A DNA stretch of 64,000 bases, taken from the NCBI RefSeq assembly GCF_021044795.1, contig NZ_JAJNOP010000012.1. One strand, 5' to 3'. Below the pieces are notes generated by a model. It saw nothing but the letters and a program-made list of their open reading frames with translations. It was not told the origin of the DNA and searched no databases. Numbering within the stretch: position 1 is the first letter of the stretch; the number at the start of each line of letters is the position of its first letter. This DNA comes from Acidaminococcus hominis (GTDB taxonomy: Bacteria; Bacillota; Negativicutes; Acidaminococcales; Acidaminococcaceae). The position numbers and the translations under genes are program-made. Positions 51,955 to 59,693 of this stretch are shown here, one piece after another.

Positions 51955-52485
51955 TTAATAGAAATATTGACTGATACAAAGTGGAATGGATTCCTGGAAC
52001 AATACCAGCATGACTTCGATAGGCACCTTCATGCCTTCCATAACCCACCGCATGGTAATTTCCTCGCCGCCGACAACCACCATTTCCACGGCGAATTGGA
52101 TATGGGGATTATCCAGATCTGCCCCGGCCTTGCGCAGCATCATGTTGTAAGCATCCCGCACAAAGCGCCGATTGGTGACCCGGATGGCTTCCACATCCTT
52201 GCTTTTATACAAATTCTGGAGAAACTTCAAATGCAGATCATACACCAAAAATTTCCGGTACAAAGCTTCGGACCAGCAGCTGGCACCCAGGATTTCCTTC
52301 CCGTGCAGGGACAGGATGTGAAGATATTCCCAGTGGGCCAATTCAACGTTGGAGTGGAAATACTTTTCGAACTCCGCTTCGCTTACACCAGCTTTTTGGA
52401 GGATTTCCTCCCGGGTAATCTTGTCCAATTCCTTTTCTTCCAAAAGATCATGAATGGCATTACCCAATTTGACTTTTGAATCCAT
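51955..52485 (-). CDS. TetR/AcrR-like regulator
   Basis: A 176-residue protein. The N-terminal 50 residues give a TetR-type HTH (LDKITREEILQKAGVSEAEFEKYF), although divergent; the C-terminal domain is helical and unassigned. The ATG at 52485 has AAGGTG six bases upstream; a GTG at 52494 is possible. It lies directly after alaS and before the repeat region. Target genes are unknown. Confidence 0.72.
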   Translation of the reverse strand: MDSKVKLGNAIHDLLEEKELDKITREEILQKAGVSEAEFEKYFHSNVELAHWEYLHILSLHGKEILGASCWSEALYRKFLVYDLHLKFLQNLYKSKDVEAIRVTNRRFVRDAYNMMLRKAGADLDNPHIQFAVEMVVVGGEEITMRWVMEGMKVPIEVMLVLFQESIPLCISQYFY

Positions 52486-52498
52486 ATCCAGCACCTTC

Positions 52499-55126
52499 TT
52501 AGTGAATCAGTTCTTCAACCAGTCCCCAGGCCTTGTCCAGTGCTTCCTGTACTTTGGAAGCATCCTTGCCGCCGGCTTGGGCCATATCCGGACGGCCGCC
52601 GCCGTTGCCGCCCATAACCTGGGCAACCCCTTTGGCGATTTTGCCAGCATGGACGCCCTTCTTCACGGCATCCTTGGTAGCCATAACCAGCACGTTGACC
52701 TTGTCGGCCGCTACCGGAGCAGCCAGGACCACAACGCCGCCAACCTTATCCCGGAGGGTATCCCCCATTTGACGCAGGCTGTCCACGTCCTGGGTCTTAA
52801 CTTCCTGTACCAGCACCGGCACACCCTTTACGTCCTTGGCAGAAGCCGTTACGTTTTCAGCAGCCGCAGCCACCATCTTCCGTTCCAGCTCTTCGCCCTT
52901 GTGCTTCTCTGCCTTCAGTTCATCCTGAAGGGCTTCAATCCGGCTGACCAGGGTATTGGGTCTAGCCTTCACAACAGCAGAAGCATCACCGATTAATTCT
53001 TCCATTTCCCGGGTGTAGGCCAAAGCGCCCCGGCCGGTAACAGCTTCGATTCTCCGTACCCCAGCACCCACGCTGGATTCGGACAGAATCTTGAACAGGC
53101 CGATATGGGCCGTATTGGAAACGTGTACGCCGCCGCACAGTTCCATGCTGTAGCCCGGTACATTGACTACCCGGACAATGTCGCCATACTTTTCGCCAAA
53201 CAGGGCCATAGCACCCATTTCCTTGGCTTTCTTCAATTCCTGTTCCGTGATTTCCACATCCACGGCATCCAGAATCTTCTCGTTGACAATATCTTCCACC
53301 TGCAGCAGTTCTTCTTCCGTTACAGGAGAGAAGTGGGAGAAGTCAAAACGCAGACGGTCCGGGCCCACATAGCTGCCAGCCTGGTTTACATGGCTGCCCA
53401 GCACCTGTTTCAGGGCTGCGTGGAGCAAATGGGTGGCCGTATGGTTCCGGGCAATGTCCGCCCGTCTCTTCAGGTTCACTTCAAAACGGACAGCGTCCCC
53501 CAGCTTCAGGGTGCCGTCGGCCACGGTACCAATTTGCACCGTAGTGCCATCCGGCAGTTTCTTGGTGTCGGTTACATCAAAAATGCCTGCATCGGATACC
53601 AGCCGGCCGGTATCTCCCAGCTGGCCGCCCCCTTCTGCGTGGAAAGCCGTGTTGTCCAGGATCAGGGCCAGTTCATCGCCCTGTTCACCCTTTTCAATAG
53701 GATTGGTATCGTAAGCCGGGAAAATGGCTTTGATAACCCCGTCCTTGCTGTCTTCCTGTACCGTCAGTTTGCCCAGGTCCAGGCCCCGGGTGTTGTACAG
53801 CACCGGACGGCCGGCTTTGTCGTTCCGGGCAGAACGGGCTCTTTCCTTCTGTTCCGCCATGGCGGCGTCAAAGCCTTCCTTGTCCATGGTGTAGCCCTGT
53901 TCTTCCAGGATTTCTGCCGTCAGTTCCCAGGGGAACCCAAAGGTATCGTACAGCTTAAAGGCATCTGTCCCCTTCAGTACGGTGGAATGCTGGGCTTTCA
54001 TTTCTGCAATCTTTTCGTTCAGCAGATTGGTGCCCTGTTCCAGGGTTTGCATAAAGGAGCTTTCTTCCATGTCGATGACTTTTTCAATATAGGACTTCTT
54101 TTCCCGCAGTTCCGTATAGTGGTCACCGTACATATCGATAACCAGGTCGGCTGCCCCTACCAAGAACTTCTTGGTGATGCCCAGTAGACGGCCGTGACGA
54201 ATGGCCCGGCGCAGTACCCGGCGCAGCACGTAGCCCCGGCCCTCGTTGGAGGGCAGGATGCCATCGCTGACCATAAAGGTAACGCTTCTGGCATGGTCGG
54301 CAATGACCTTCAGGGAAACATCATCCTTGGGATCTGCATTGTAGGTCTTGCCGGACACCTTGCAGGCGTATTCAATAATCGGGAAAATCAGGTCCGTCTC
54401 AAAGTTGGACGGTTTGCCCTGCAATACGGAAGCCAGCCGTTCCAGACCAGCACCGGTATCAATATTCTTATGCTGCAGCGGCGTGTAGCTGCCGTCCTCG
54501 TTCTTGTTGAACTGGGTAAATACCAGGTTCCACAGTTCCAGGAAACGGCCGCAGTCGCAGTCAGGACCACAATCCGGTCTGCCGCAGCCCCGGTCCGCAC
54601 CCAGGTCGATATGAATTTCGGAGTCAGGACCGCAGGGGCCGCCAGTGCCGATTTCCCAGAAGTTTTCTTCCAGGCGGACAATCCGTTCATCGGGCACACC
54701 CACTACATTATGCCAAATATCATACGCTTCATCATCCTTGGGATAAATGGTAACCCACAGCTTATCAGCCGGCAGTTCCAATTCCTTGGTCAGAAATTCC
54801 CAAGCCCAGGGAATCACTTCCTTCTTGAAATAGTCCCCAAAGGAGAAGTTGCCCAGCATTTCAAAATACGTATGGTGCCGAGCCGTATGACCCACGTTTT
54901 CAATATCCCCGGTACGCACGCACTTTTGGCAGGTGGTAATCCGCGGAGAAGGCGGTTTCTGCTTGCCCGTAAAGAAAGGCTTAAACGGAGCCATGCCGGC
55001 ACCAATCAGCAGCAGGGACGGGTCATCGTGAGGAATCAAAGAGGCGCTGGGCAGAACCAGATGCCCCCGGGCCGCAAAAAAGTCCAGATATTTTTGTCGA
55101 ATTTCGTTACCAGATAAATATTTCAT
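52499..55126 (-). CDS. alaS: Alanyl-tRNA synthetase
   Basis: An 875-residue class II synthetase. It starts SGNEIRQKYLDFFAARGH, has SLIPHDDPSLLLIGAGMAPFKP (motif 1/2 area), the editing domain HTATHLLHAALKQVLG with a later CGGVHVSNT zinc site, and the C-terminal GGNGGGRPDMAQAGG. The ATG at 55126 is used instead of an upstream frame start at 55180. It has a textbook promoter and a leader of about 80 bases, too short for a T-box. Confidence 0.97.
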   Translation of the reverse strand: MKYLSGNEIRQKYLDFFAARGHLVLPSASLIPHDDPSLLLIGAGMAPFKPFFTGKQKPPSPRITTCQKCVRTGDIENVGHTARHHTYFEMLGNFSFGDYFKKEVIPWAWEFLTKELELPADKLWVTIYPKDDEAYDIWHNVVGVPDERIVRLEENFWEIGTGGPCGPDSEIHIDLGADRGCGRPDCGPDCDCGRFLELWNLVFTQFNKNEDGSYTPLQHKNIDTGAGLERLASVLQGKPSNFETDLIFPIIEYACKVSGKTYNADPKDDVSLKVIADHARSVTFMVSDGILPSNEGRGYVLRRVLRRAIRHGRLLGITKKFLVGAADLVIDMYGDHYTELREKKSYIEKVIDMEESSFMQTLEQGTNLLNEKIAEMKAQHSTVLKGTDAFKLYDTFGFPWELTAEILEEQGYTMDKEGFDAAMAEQKERARSARNDKAGRPVLYNTRGLDLGKLTVQEDSKDGVIKAIFPAYDTNPIEKGEQGDELALILDNTAFHAEGGGQLGDTGRLVSDAGIFDVTDTKKLPDGTTVQIGTVADGTLKLGDAVRFEVNLKRRADIARNHTATHLLHAALKQVLGSHVNQAGSYVGPDRLRFDFSHFSPVTEEELLQVEDIVNEKILDAVDVEITEQELKKAKEMGAMALFGEKYGDIVRVVNVPGYSMELCGGVHVSNTAHIGLFKILSESSVGAGVRRIEAVTGRGALAYTREMEELIGDASAVVKARPNTLVSRIEALQDELKAEKHKGEELERKMVAAAAENVTASAKDVKGVPVLVQEVKTQDVDSLRQMGDTLRDKVGGVVVLAAPVAADKVNVLVMATKDAVKKGVHAGKIAKGVAQVMGGNGGGRPDMAQAGGKDASKVQEALDKAWGLVEELIH

Positions 55127-55210
55127 GAAATTTATTCTCTCCCAATCGTCAATACTTTTCAGCTTGCCCGCAATAGACAATGCTGGAGAATGTCAGCTAA
55201 GCATTCGTAA

Positions 55211-55239
55211 ATTATATTAAATTTGCAGAATACTGTCAA
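55211..55239 (-). promoter_or_regulatory. Perfect consensus sigma-70 promoter of alaS
   Basis: TTGACA (55234-55239) and TATAAT (55211-55216) separated by 17 bases on the minus strand, matching all 12 consensus positions. The leader shows no T-box elements. Confidence 0.92.
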
Positions 55240-55269
55240 CGAACAGAACCATTGAAGCTCTCCCTTTTA

Positions 55270-55388
55270 TGCGGCTGCAGCCAGGAGTACACAGTTTAGC
55301 AAAGGACTCTTGGCTAATGCGAGCCCTGTGTTAGCAGCCTGTGAATCAAGCTCTTTACGTGCAGCTAAACAGCCAGCTGCGAACCACT
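55270..55388 (+). repeat. Family A structured repeat, copy A1 (diverged)
   Basis: First hairpin CCAGGAGT / ACTCTTGG, then GAGCCCTGTGTTAGC in place of the usual GAGCCATGTGATAGC, a decayed second domain, and the tail GCGAACCACT. Isolated from the two larger islands. Confidence 0.65.
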
Positions 55389-55403
55389 ACAGAATACGGC
55401 AAA

Positions 55404-55430
55404 CCGCTCGGGGATACTTGGCACCAGGCC
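55404..55430 (+). repeat. Family E segment, copy E1
   Basis: CGCTCGGGGATACTTGGCACCAGG-type segment, diverged from GAGCGGGGATACCCGGCACCA found at three other places. Confidence 0.6.
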
Positions 55431-55460
55431 TATAGTTTATTGCCCCTCACAACAAACGGA

Positions 55461-56648
55461 TTACTTCTTATATTCCTCCGCCAGCTTCTTAAACAGCGGC
55501 AGGGACTTTTTGATGGTATCGTAGTTAATGCAGTAGCTGGCCCGGAAATACCCAGGGCAGCCAAAGTCCGTGCCCGGTACCAGCAGCAGATCATACTTCT
55601 TGGCCCGTTCACAGAAAGCATAGTCGTCTTTTTCCAGACATTTGGGGAACAGATAGAAGGCACCCTGTGGCTTTAACACCGTAAAGCCAGCCTCTTTCAG
55701 GCCCTTGTACAGCAGTTCGCCGTTTCTTCTGTAGGGTTCCACATTGGACGGTTTCCCAGCGCAGCGGGCCACCACCAGCTGCCACAGAGAAGGCGCATTC
55801 ACGTGGGTCATCACCCGGCCAGCCCCGGCAATAGCGCCGTACACCCGGCCAAAATCCGCCACCTTATTGGGCACTACCACATACCCAATCCGTTCGCCCG
55901 GCAGGGAGAAGGATTTGCTGTAGGAGTAGCACACCAACGTGTTGTCGTAGTAGTTGGGAATATACGGAACCACCACGTCATCATAAACGATTTCCCGGTA
56001 CGGTTCATCGGCAATGATGAAAATCGGATGGCCATATTCCTTTTCCTTGGCCGCGAGAATTTGGGCCAGTTTCTTGATGGTCGCTTCCGAATACACCACC
56101 CCGCTGGGGTTATTGGGGGAATTGACAATGACCCCTTTGGTGTGAGGCGTTACCGCCTTTTCAAAAGCGTCGAAGTCAATTTGGAAATCCTCGGTTTGTG
56201 CCGGGACTACCACCAGCTTGGCACCGGTGGACTCTACAAAGCAGCGATATTCAGGGAAGAAAGGAGCCAGCGCAATGAACTCGTCCCCGTCTTCTGCCAG
56301 TGCCTTGAAACAGATGGAAATAGCAGCCGCAGCGCCGCCTACCATAAACAGGTTAGCCCCGGTAAAATCCGTGCCAAACCGTCTGTTGATATCCTTGGCC
56401 AGCGTTTCCCGCACTTCCGGGTTGCCGGCAGCCACCGTGTAGCTGTGAATGGCCTGAGGCGGCAGTTCCGTCATAATATCCAGCACCGCCTGCTTGATGT
56501 ATTCAGGAGCCGGTACATTGGGATTGCCCAAGCTGAAGTCGCAGATATTTTCTTCCCCCACTTCCGCAGCCCGTTTCCGGCCATATTCAAAAATCGTGCG
56601 AATCGTGGATTTTTTGGTACCCAATTCATACATTTTCTCAGAAACCAT
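55461..56648 (-). CDS. PLP-dependent class I/II aminotransferase
   Basis: A 395-residue fold-type I aminotransferase. The cofactor lysine lies in SYSKSFSLPGERIGY; NSPNNPSGVVY and ADEPYREIVYDD are the usual active-site blocks, and the C-terminal Arg is in FRASYCINYD. The substrate is likely an amino acid such as aspartate or an aromatic one; it cannot be fixed from sequence. A leader hairpin and a strong AAGGGGGG site precede it. It is a single-gene unit. Confidence 0.9.
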   Translation of the reverse strand: MVSEKMYELGTKKSTIRTIFEYGRKRAAEVGEENICDFSLGNPNVPAPEYIKQAVLDIMTELPPQAIHSYTVAAGNPEVRETLAKDINRRFGTDFTGANLFMVGGAAAAISICFKALAEDGDEFIALAPFFPEYRCFVESTGAKLVVVPAQTEDFQIDFDAFEKAVTPHTKGVIVNSPNNPSGVVYSEATIKKLAQILAAKEKEYGHPIFIIADEPYREIVYDDVVVPYIPNYYDNTLVCYSYSKSFSLPGERIGYVVVPNKVADFGRVYGAIAGAGRVMTHVNAPSLWQLVVARCAGKPSNVEPYRRNGELLYKGLKEAGFTVLKPQGAFYLFPKCLEKDDYAFCERAKKYDLLLVPGTDFGCPGYFRASYCINYDTIKKSLPLFKKLAEEYKK

Positions 56649-56663
56649 GATAATCCCCCCTTA

Positions 56664-56694
56664 AAAGTAAAGCCTGCCCAAAGCAGATTACTTT
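56664..56694 (-). promoter_or_regulatory. Leader hairpin before the aminotransferase
   Basis: Arms AAAGTAA (56664-56670) and TTACTTT (56688-56694), with inner CTGC / GCAG, directly upstream of the GGGGGG ribosome site (minus strand: the hairpin is followed by TAAGGGGGG). Could influence translation or act as a weak attenuator. Confidence 0.45.
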
Positions 56695-56723
56695 ACCTAG
56701 ACAAAAATTTCACGTTACATTCT

Positions 56724-56732
56724 ATTATAGCA
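56724..56732 (-). promoter_or_regulatory. Extended -10 promoter of the aminotransferase
   Basis: TGC then TATAAT (56724-56729) on the minus strand, about 75 bases before the ATG. The -35 is poor. Confidence 0.5.
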
Positions 56733-56860
56733 CGTCTCCCCCACCCTGACTTAACAAATTTGTGTCATCCTATTGTACCCGCTAGATATAGTGATGCATT
56801 TTTTGCATGGATAAACAAAACCACCAGCCCGCACGACCCTTTAAAGGCTCCAACCTTTAG

Positions 56861-56890
56861 GGGGGAGCTGTCACCGTAGGTGACTGAGCG
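56861..56890 (+). repeat. Family C hairpin, copy C1
   Basis: GAGCT-GTCACC-GTA-GGTGAC-TGAG, preceded by AAAGG / CCTTT (56844-56857). Confidence 0.75.
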
Positions 56891-56906
56891 GGGATACCCT
56901 GCACCA
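56885..56906 (+). repeat. Family E segment, copy E2
   Basis: TGAGCGGGGATACCCTGCACCA, directly following the family C hairpin. Confidence 0.7.
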
Positions 56907-56967
56907 TCGCCAGGAAGTTCGCTGACCGCACCAATATCAAAGTTACCCAGAGGGCCACCCGTTTTTT

Positions 56968-57022
56968 TGCGGCCCCCGGCCGCATGCCTTCCACCACCAT
57001 CAGCAGTCCAAGTGGGGGAAGG
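56968..57022 (+). repeat. Family B double hairpin, copy B1
   Basis: GCGGCC-CCC-GGCCGC, then CCTTCC(A)CCAC ... GTGGGGGAAGG: two stems in series with the AGCAGTCCAA loop conserved. Confidence 0.8.
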
Positions 57023-57045
57023 TCGGCAATTATTTTCTTAATTGC

Positions 57046-57180
57046 CTTCATCAAGCGTTGCGTTCGCGTCCAAACAGCGTCACAGCTATTCTAGAAGCTG
57101 TTTGGTACACGCGAGCCATGTGATAGCAGTCCAAGAAGCAAGCCCCCAGGGTGAAGGAGGATGGAGCACGGCGAACCACT
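57046..57180 (+). repeat. Family A structured repeat, copy A2
   Basis: Starts CTTCATCAAGCGTTGCG. First hairpin: outer TCGCGT / ACGCGA, inner CCAAACAGC / GCTGTTTGG. Linker GAGCCATGTGATAGC. Second domain has GCCC / GGGT and ends in GCGAACCACT. Confidence 0.88.
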
Positions 57181-57300
57181 CAGAAAGCATTCCATTCATC
57201 TACTGGTCAAATGACAAAGAGGGTTATTGCACTTCTCTACGTACTATGACTTCTTTTCCTATACTCGTTTCGCACATGACCAGTATGGGCCTAAGACCGG

Positions 57301-57350
57301 CCCCTTCAAACGTGAAGGGGCTGTCAGCCCGCAGGGATGACTGAGGAAGT
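57301..57350 (+). repeat. Family C hairpin, copy C2
   Basis: CCCCTTCA-AACG-TGAAGGGG followed by a GTCA...TGAC hairpin and TGAGGAAGTTT. Confidence 0.7.
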
Positions 57351-57465
57351 TTATAATTCGGCCCCGCACTACACTCCGCCGACCGCACGACCAAAAATCC
57401 GGTACCGAGTTTTCTCCAGCTAAAAGTAATTACGTTGGAAACTTTGACCTGGTTGGACTACCTGA

Positions 57466-57538
57466 CGGTCCGCACTAGCCCCAAATGGGGACGGACTTTC
57501 CCCTTGGGAAAATGTCGCCCGCAGTGGCGACAAAAGGG
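57466..57538 (+). repeat. Family D unit, copy D1
   Basis: CGGTCCGCACTAGCCCC, then short hairpins CCCC/GGGG, TTTCCCC/GGGAAA, and TGTCGCC-CGCAG-TGGCGACA. Shared with 61459-61535. Confidence 0.75.
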
Positions 57539-57563
57539 TATAACCGAAGTTCATCCTCGGTTT

Positions 57564-57620
57564 TGCGGCCTCCCGGCCGCCTGCCTTCCCGCACCAACAG
57601 CAATCCAAGTGCGGGAAGGT
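57564..57620 (+). repeat. Family B double hairpin, copy B2
   Basis: GCGGCC-TCCC-GGCCGC, then CCTTCCCGCAC / GTGCGGGAAGG with an 14-base loop ending CAATCCAA. Confidence 0.85.
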
Positions 57621-57701
57621 GCCTGACGTTAGGAAGGCGGATGGGACTGACCTCCACTAACAGTCTGCCGACCGCACCAACCCTTAAAGGCTCCTCGCCT
57701 C

Positions 57702-57827
57702 TATGCGGCCGCATCCAAACAGCCCGACAACTTCTGCAAGGGGATGTTTGGTCAATAAGGCCCATGCGATAGCGGCCTGCAAAGCAAGTCCGTCAGGACG
57801 CAGCTGCGCAGCGAGCCGCGAACCGCT
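57702..57827 (+). repeat. Family A structured repeat, copy A3
   Basis: Inner first-hairpin stem CCAAACA / TGTTTGG; linker CCCATGCGATAGC; second domain GCGGC / GCCGC with AGTCC / GGACG and GCTGCGCAGC; tail GCGAACCGCT. Confidence 0.88.
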
Positions 57828-57862
57828 GGGAGAGCTGTCACCGTAGGATGACTGAGGGAGTT
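57828..57862 (+). repeat. Family C hairpin, copy C3
   Basis: GAGCTGTCACC-GTA-GGATGACTGAGGGAGTT, immediately after repeat A3. Confidence 0.75.
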
Positions 57863-57974
57863 GTATCCATTTCTCAAGGTCTTGGCCGTAGAGAAATGGA
57901 ATATACGACCCCTGTGATAGCGGCCCGCGAAGTAAGCCTGAAAGGCGCAACTAAGCGGTTTGCCGCGAACCACT
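57862..57974 (+). repeat. Family A structured repeat, copy A4
   Basis: First hairpin with different bases but kept pairing: CCATTTCTC / GAGAAATGG; linker CCTGTGATAGC; second domain GCGGC / GCCGC with GCCT / AGGC in place of GTCC / GGAC; tail GCGAACCACT. Confidence 0.85.
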
Positions 57975-57993
57975 GAGTGGATACCCGGCACCA
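57974..57993 (+). repeat. Family E segment, copy E3
   Basis: TGAGTGGATACCCGGCACCA, directly after repeat A4. Confidence 0.65.
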
Positions 57994-58023
57994 CATCACT
58001 TCAGGTCCGCTGACCGCACCAAC

Positions 58024-58082
58024 AGCACAACATACAAACTCCTGCCCAGATTCCGTCCAGGCAGGAGTTTGTGTGTTGTGCT
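58024..58082. terminator. Long hairpin between repeat island 1 and the carrier gene
   Basis: A 23-bp stem (AGCACAACATACAAAC... pairing with ...GTTTGTGTGTTGTGCT, one U-G) around a 13-base loop. The U-rich tail (TTTAATTTT) lies on the plus strand. It may end the minus-strand carrier transcript by its strength alone, or a plus-strand transcript from the island. Confidence 0.8.
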
Positions 58083-58104
58083 TTAATTTTGTATTTCCTT
58101 CCCC

Positions 58105-59658
58105 CTACAGCAGTCCAATCATAGGAGCCACGGACACAATAGCCACGCCGGCCACCAGCATCACAAGGGAAATCTTCAAAATAAAGCCCAACCAGATGTT
58201 ATAGGGAATCTTGTACAGTTCCAGGGTCCCCATGTTAGTAGCACTGGGATAGAACGAAGACGTGAAGTTCAGCCCAATGGTAAAGCAGGCAATCAGCAGC
58301 ACCTGGCCGCCAATGGACCCAATGGGCGCCGACTGGAACAGCGCATAGGCCACAGCCCCCAGAATGGGCATGGTAATCCCTGCCACGCCGCTGGTGGACT
58401 GCATAAAGAACCCGATGCCCACATAAGCCGCAGTAGCCGCAATGGCAAACGCCCAGGACGGTACTCCGGCCAGAGCGTTCTGAATCCAGTACACGAAGGT
58501 CACGGACATGCCAGCCGTCTTGGTACCCATGATGACGGAAATCCCGTTGGCCACCGTCAGTACCAGCACCACGCCCAGCAGGTCGCTGGCGCCGGCCACA
58601 AATTCCTTCACAAACCGTTCTTCCGGAATCTTGTTGATGAAGCCCAACAGCAGCGCCCCAAACAGGAACACAAAGGAAAATTCCTCAAAGTACCAATCCC
58701 CAAAATGGGTATAATGGCCCAGCCCCAACAGATTGCCCAGCACCGGCACCTTGGCCAGAGAAGTAAAGGGCAGGTTGATGAGCGTCTTCATGTTGCTGCC
58801 GTCAGCAAATTTGATGGAATCCCAGGGAATATACCCGCAGACCAAAGCCAGGATAATGACCAGCAAAAGCCCAATGGACCAGGCCTTCTGGCTGGTAAAT
58901 TCTTCCTCCTTGTGGTCCTCCTCCACCAGCGTATGCACCGGCACCCCGTACACAATGGACTTGGTGGGGTCCGCCTTGACCCGGGCCGCATAGCGCAGCA
59001 CATACACCGTGCCAATAATATCCAGCACCGCAAAAATCACCAGCCGCAGCACAATGCCACTGCCCAGGGACAGGCTTTCGTTGCCGATGGCCCCTACCGC
59101 AGCCCCCAGGGAGAAGGGGTTCACCACGCTGGCCATGTTCCCGGCGGTAGCCCCTACAAACAGCACCGCAATACCGGTAATCACGTCATACCCTGCCAGC
59201 ACAAACAGAGGCACCACCGCCATGGAGTAGGCAGGAATCTCTTCCCACAGCCCGTACACTGCCCCAAACAGAGCGGAAACAAACATCAGCACCACAATCA
59301 GAGCCTTGCCCGTAAACCGCTTCAGCAGCCAGCCAATCCCGGCGTTCATAGCCCCCACATAGTTCAGAATATGCAGGAAGGCGCCGGCCATCAAAATGGC
59401 AAAGCCCACCGGAGCCGCCTTCACAAAGCCCCGGGCCGGAGCCATGATCACATCCCACAGGCCCATGGGCTGGAGCCCCTGCCCTGTTACCACCTTGCCC
59501 TTGACCATAATGGCGTTAAAAATGATTTCCTTGGTGCCGTCATGGCTGACCACCACGGACTGGGGCACGAACCAGGTCAAAATGGCCGTGATAATCAGGA
59601 AAATAAAAACAATGGAATAAGAACTGAGCATTTTTCTTGCTTTCTTCGGTTCAGCCAT
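58105..59658 (-). CDS. YfcC-type membrane carrier (C4-dicarboxylate/amino-acid antiporter family)
   Basis: A 517-residue membrane protein with about 12 hydrophobic segments. It starts KMLSSYSIVFIFLIITAILTWFVPQS, has LWEEIPAYSMAVVPLFVLAG and GATAGNMASVVNPFSLGAA, typical of the YfcC branch of the DcuC/C4-dicarboxylate superfamily, whose members include basic amino-acid antiporters. The substrate is unknown. It follows the dipeptidase by 35 bases, so the pair may import and hydrolyse peptides or exchange the products. Confidence 0.85.
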   Translation of the reverse strand: MAEPKKARKMLSSYSIVFIFLIITAILTWFVPQSVVVSHDGTKEIIFNAIMVKGKVVTGQGLQPMGLWDVIMAPARGFVKAAPVGFAILMAGAFLHILNYVGAMNAGIGWLLKRFTGKALIVVLMFVSALFGAVYGLWEEIPAYSMAVVPLFVLAGYDVITGIAVLFVGATAGNMASVVNPFSLGAAVGAIGNESLSLGSGIVLRLVIFAVLDIIGTVYVLRYAARVKADPTKSIVYGVPVHTLVEEDHKEEEFTSQKAWSIGLLLVIILALVCGYIPWDSIKFADGSNMKTLINLPFTSLAKVPVLGNLLGLGHYTHFGDWYFEEFSFVFLFGALLLGFINKIPEERFVKEFVAGASDLLGVVLVLTVANGISVIMGTKTAGMSVTFVYWIQNALAGVPSWAFAIAATAAYVGIGFFMQSTSGVAGITMPILGAVAYALFQSAPIGSIGGQVLLIACFTIGLNFTSSFYPSATNMGTLELYKIPYNIWLGFILKISLVMLVAGVAIVSVAPMIGLL

Positions 59659-59693
59659 ACAACCGCCTTCTTTCTGTGCATTTTGGGAAAAGA

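Larger units (their letters stand above)
55240..55460. other. Intergenic patch with a degenerate repeat copy
   Basis: Lies between the alaS promoter and the stop of the aminotransferase. It holds one diverged copy of the covarying repeat family A and a family E segment. No gene is visible. Confidence 0.7.
56740..58104. other. Repeat island 1 (gene-free)
   Basis: About 1.36 kb without a credible gene. It is a mosaic of at least five repeat families (A-E) mixed with short unique DNA. Frames crossing it translate the repeats and lack ribosome sites or family features. A 9-bp inverted repeat TACTGGTCA / TGACCAGTA (57201-57209 and 57277-57285) encloses a unique 67-base stretch. The island ends at a very long hairpin at 58024-58082. 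Confidence 0.85.

Noticed and set aside
55127..55210. T-box riboswitch before alaS
   Set aside because: The leader is about 80 bases and lacks specifier-loop, T-box and antiterminator sequences.
57684..57994. Short minus-strand frames in island 1, for example with SRLAAQLRPDGLALQAA
   Set aside because: They translate the repeat sequence itself; the same peptide type appears from island 2 repeats. No ribosome site. These are typical spurious annotations of repeats.
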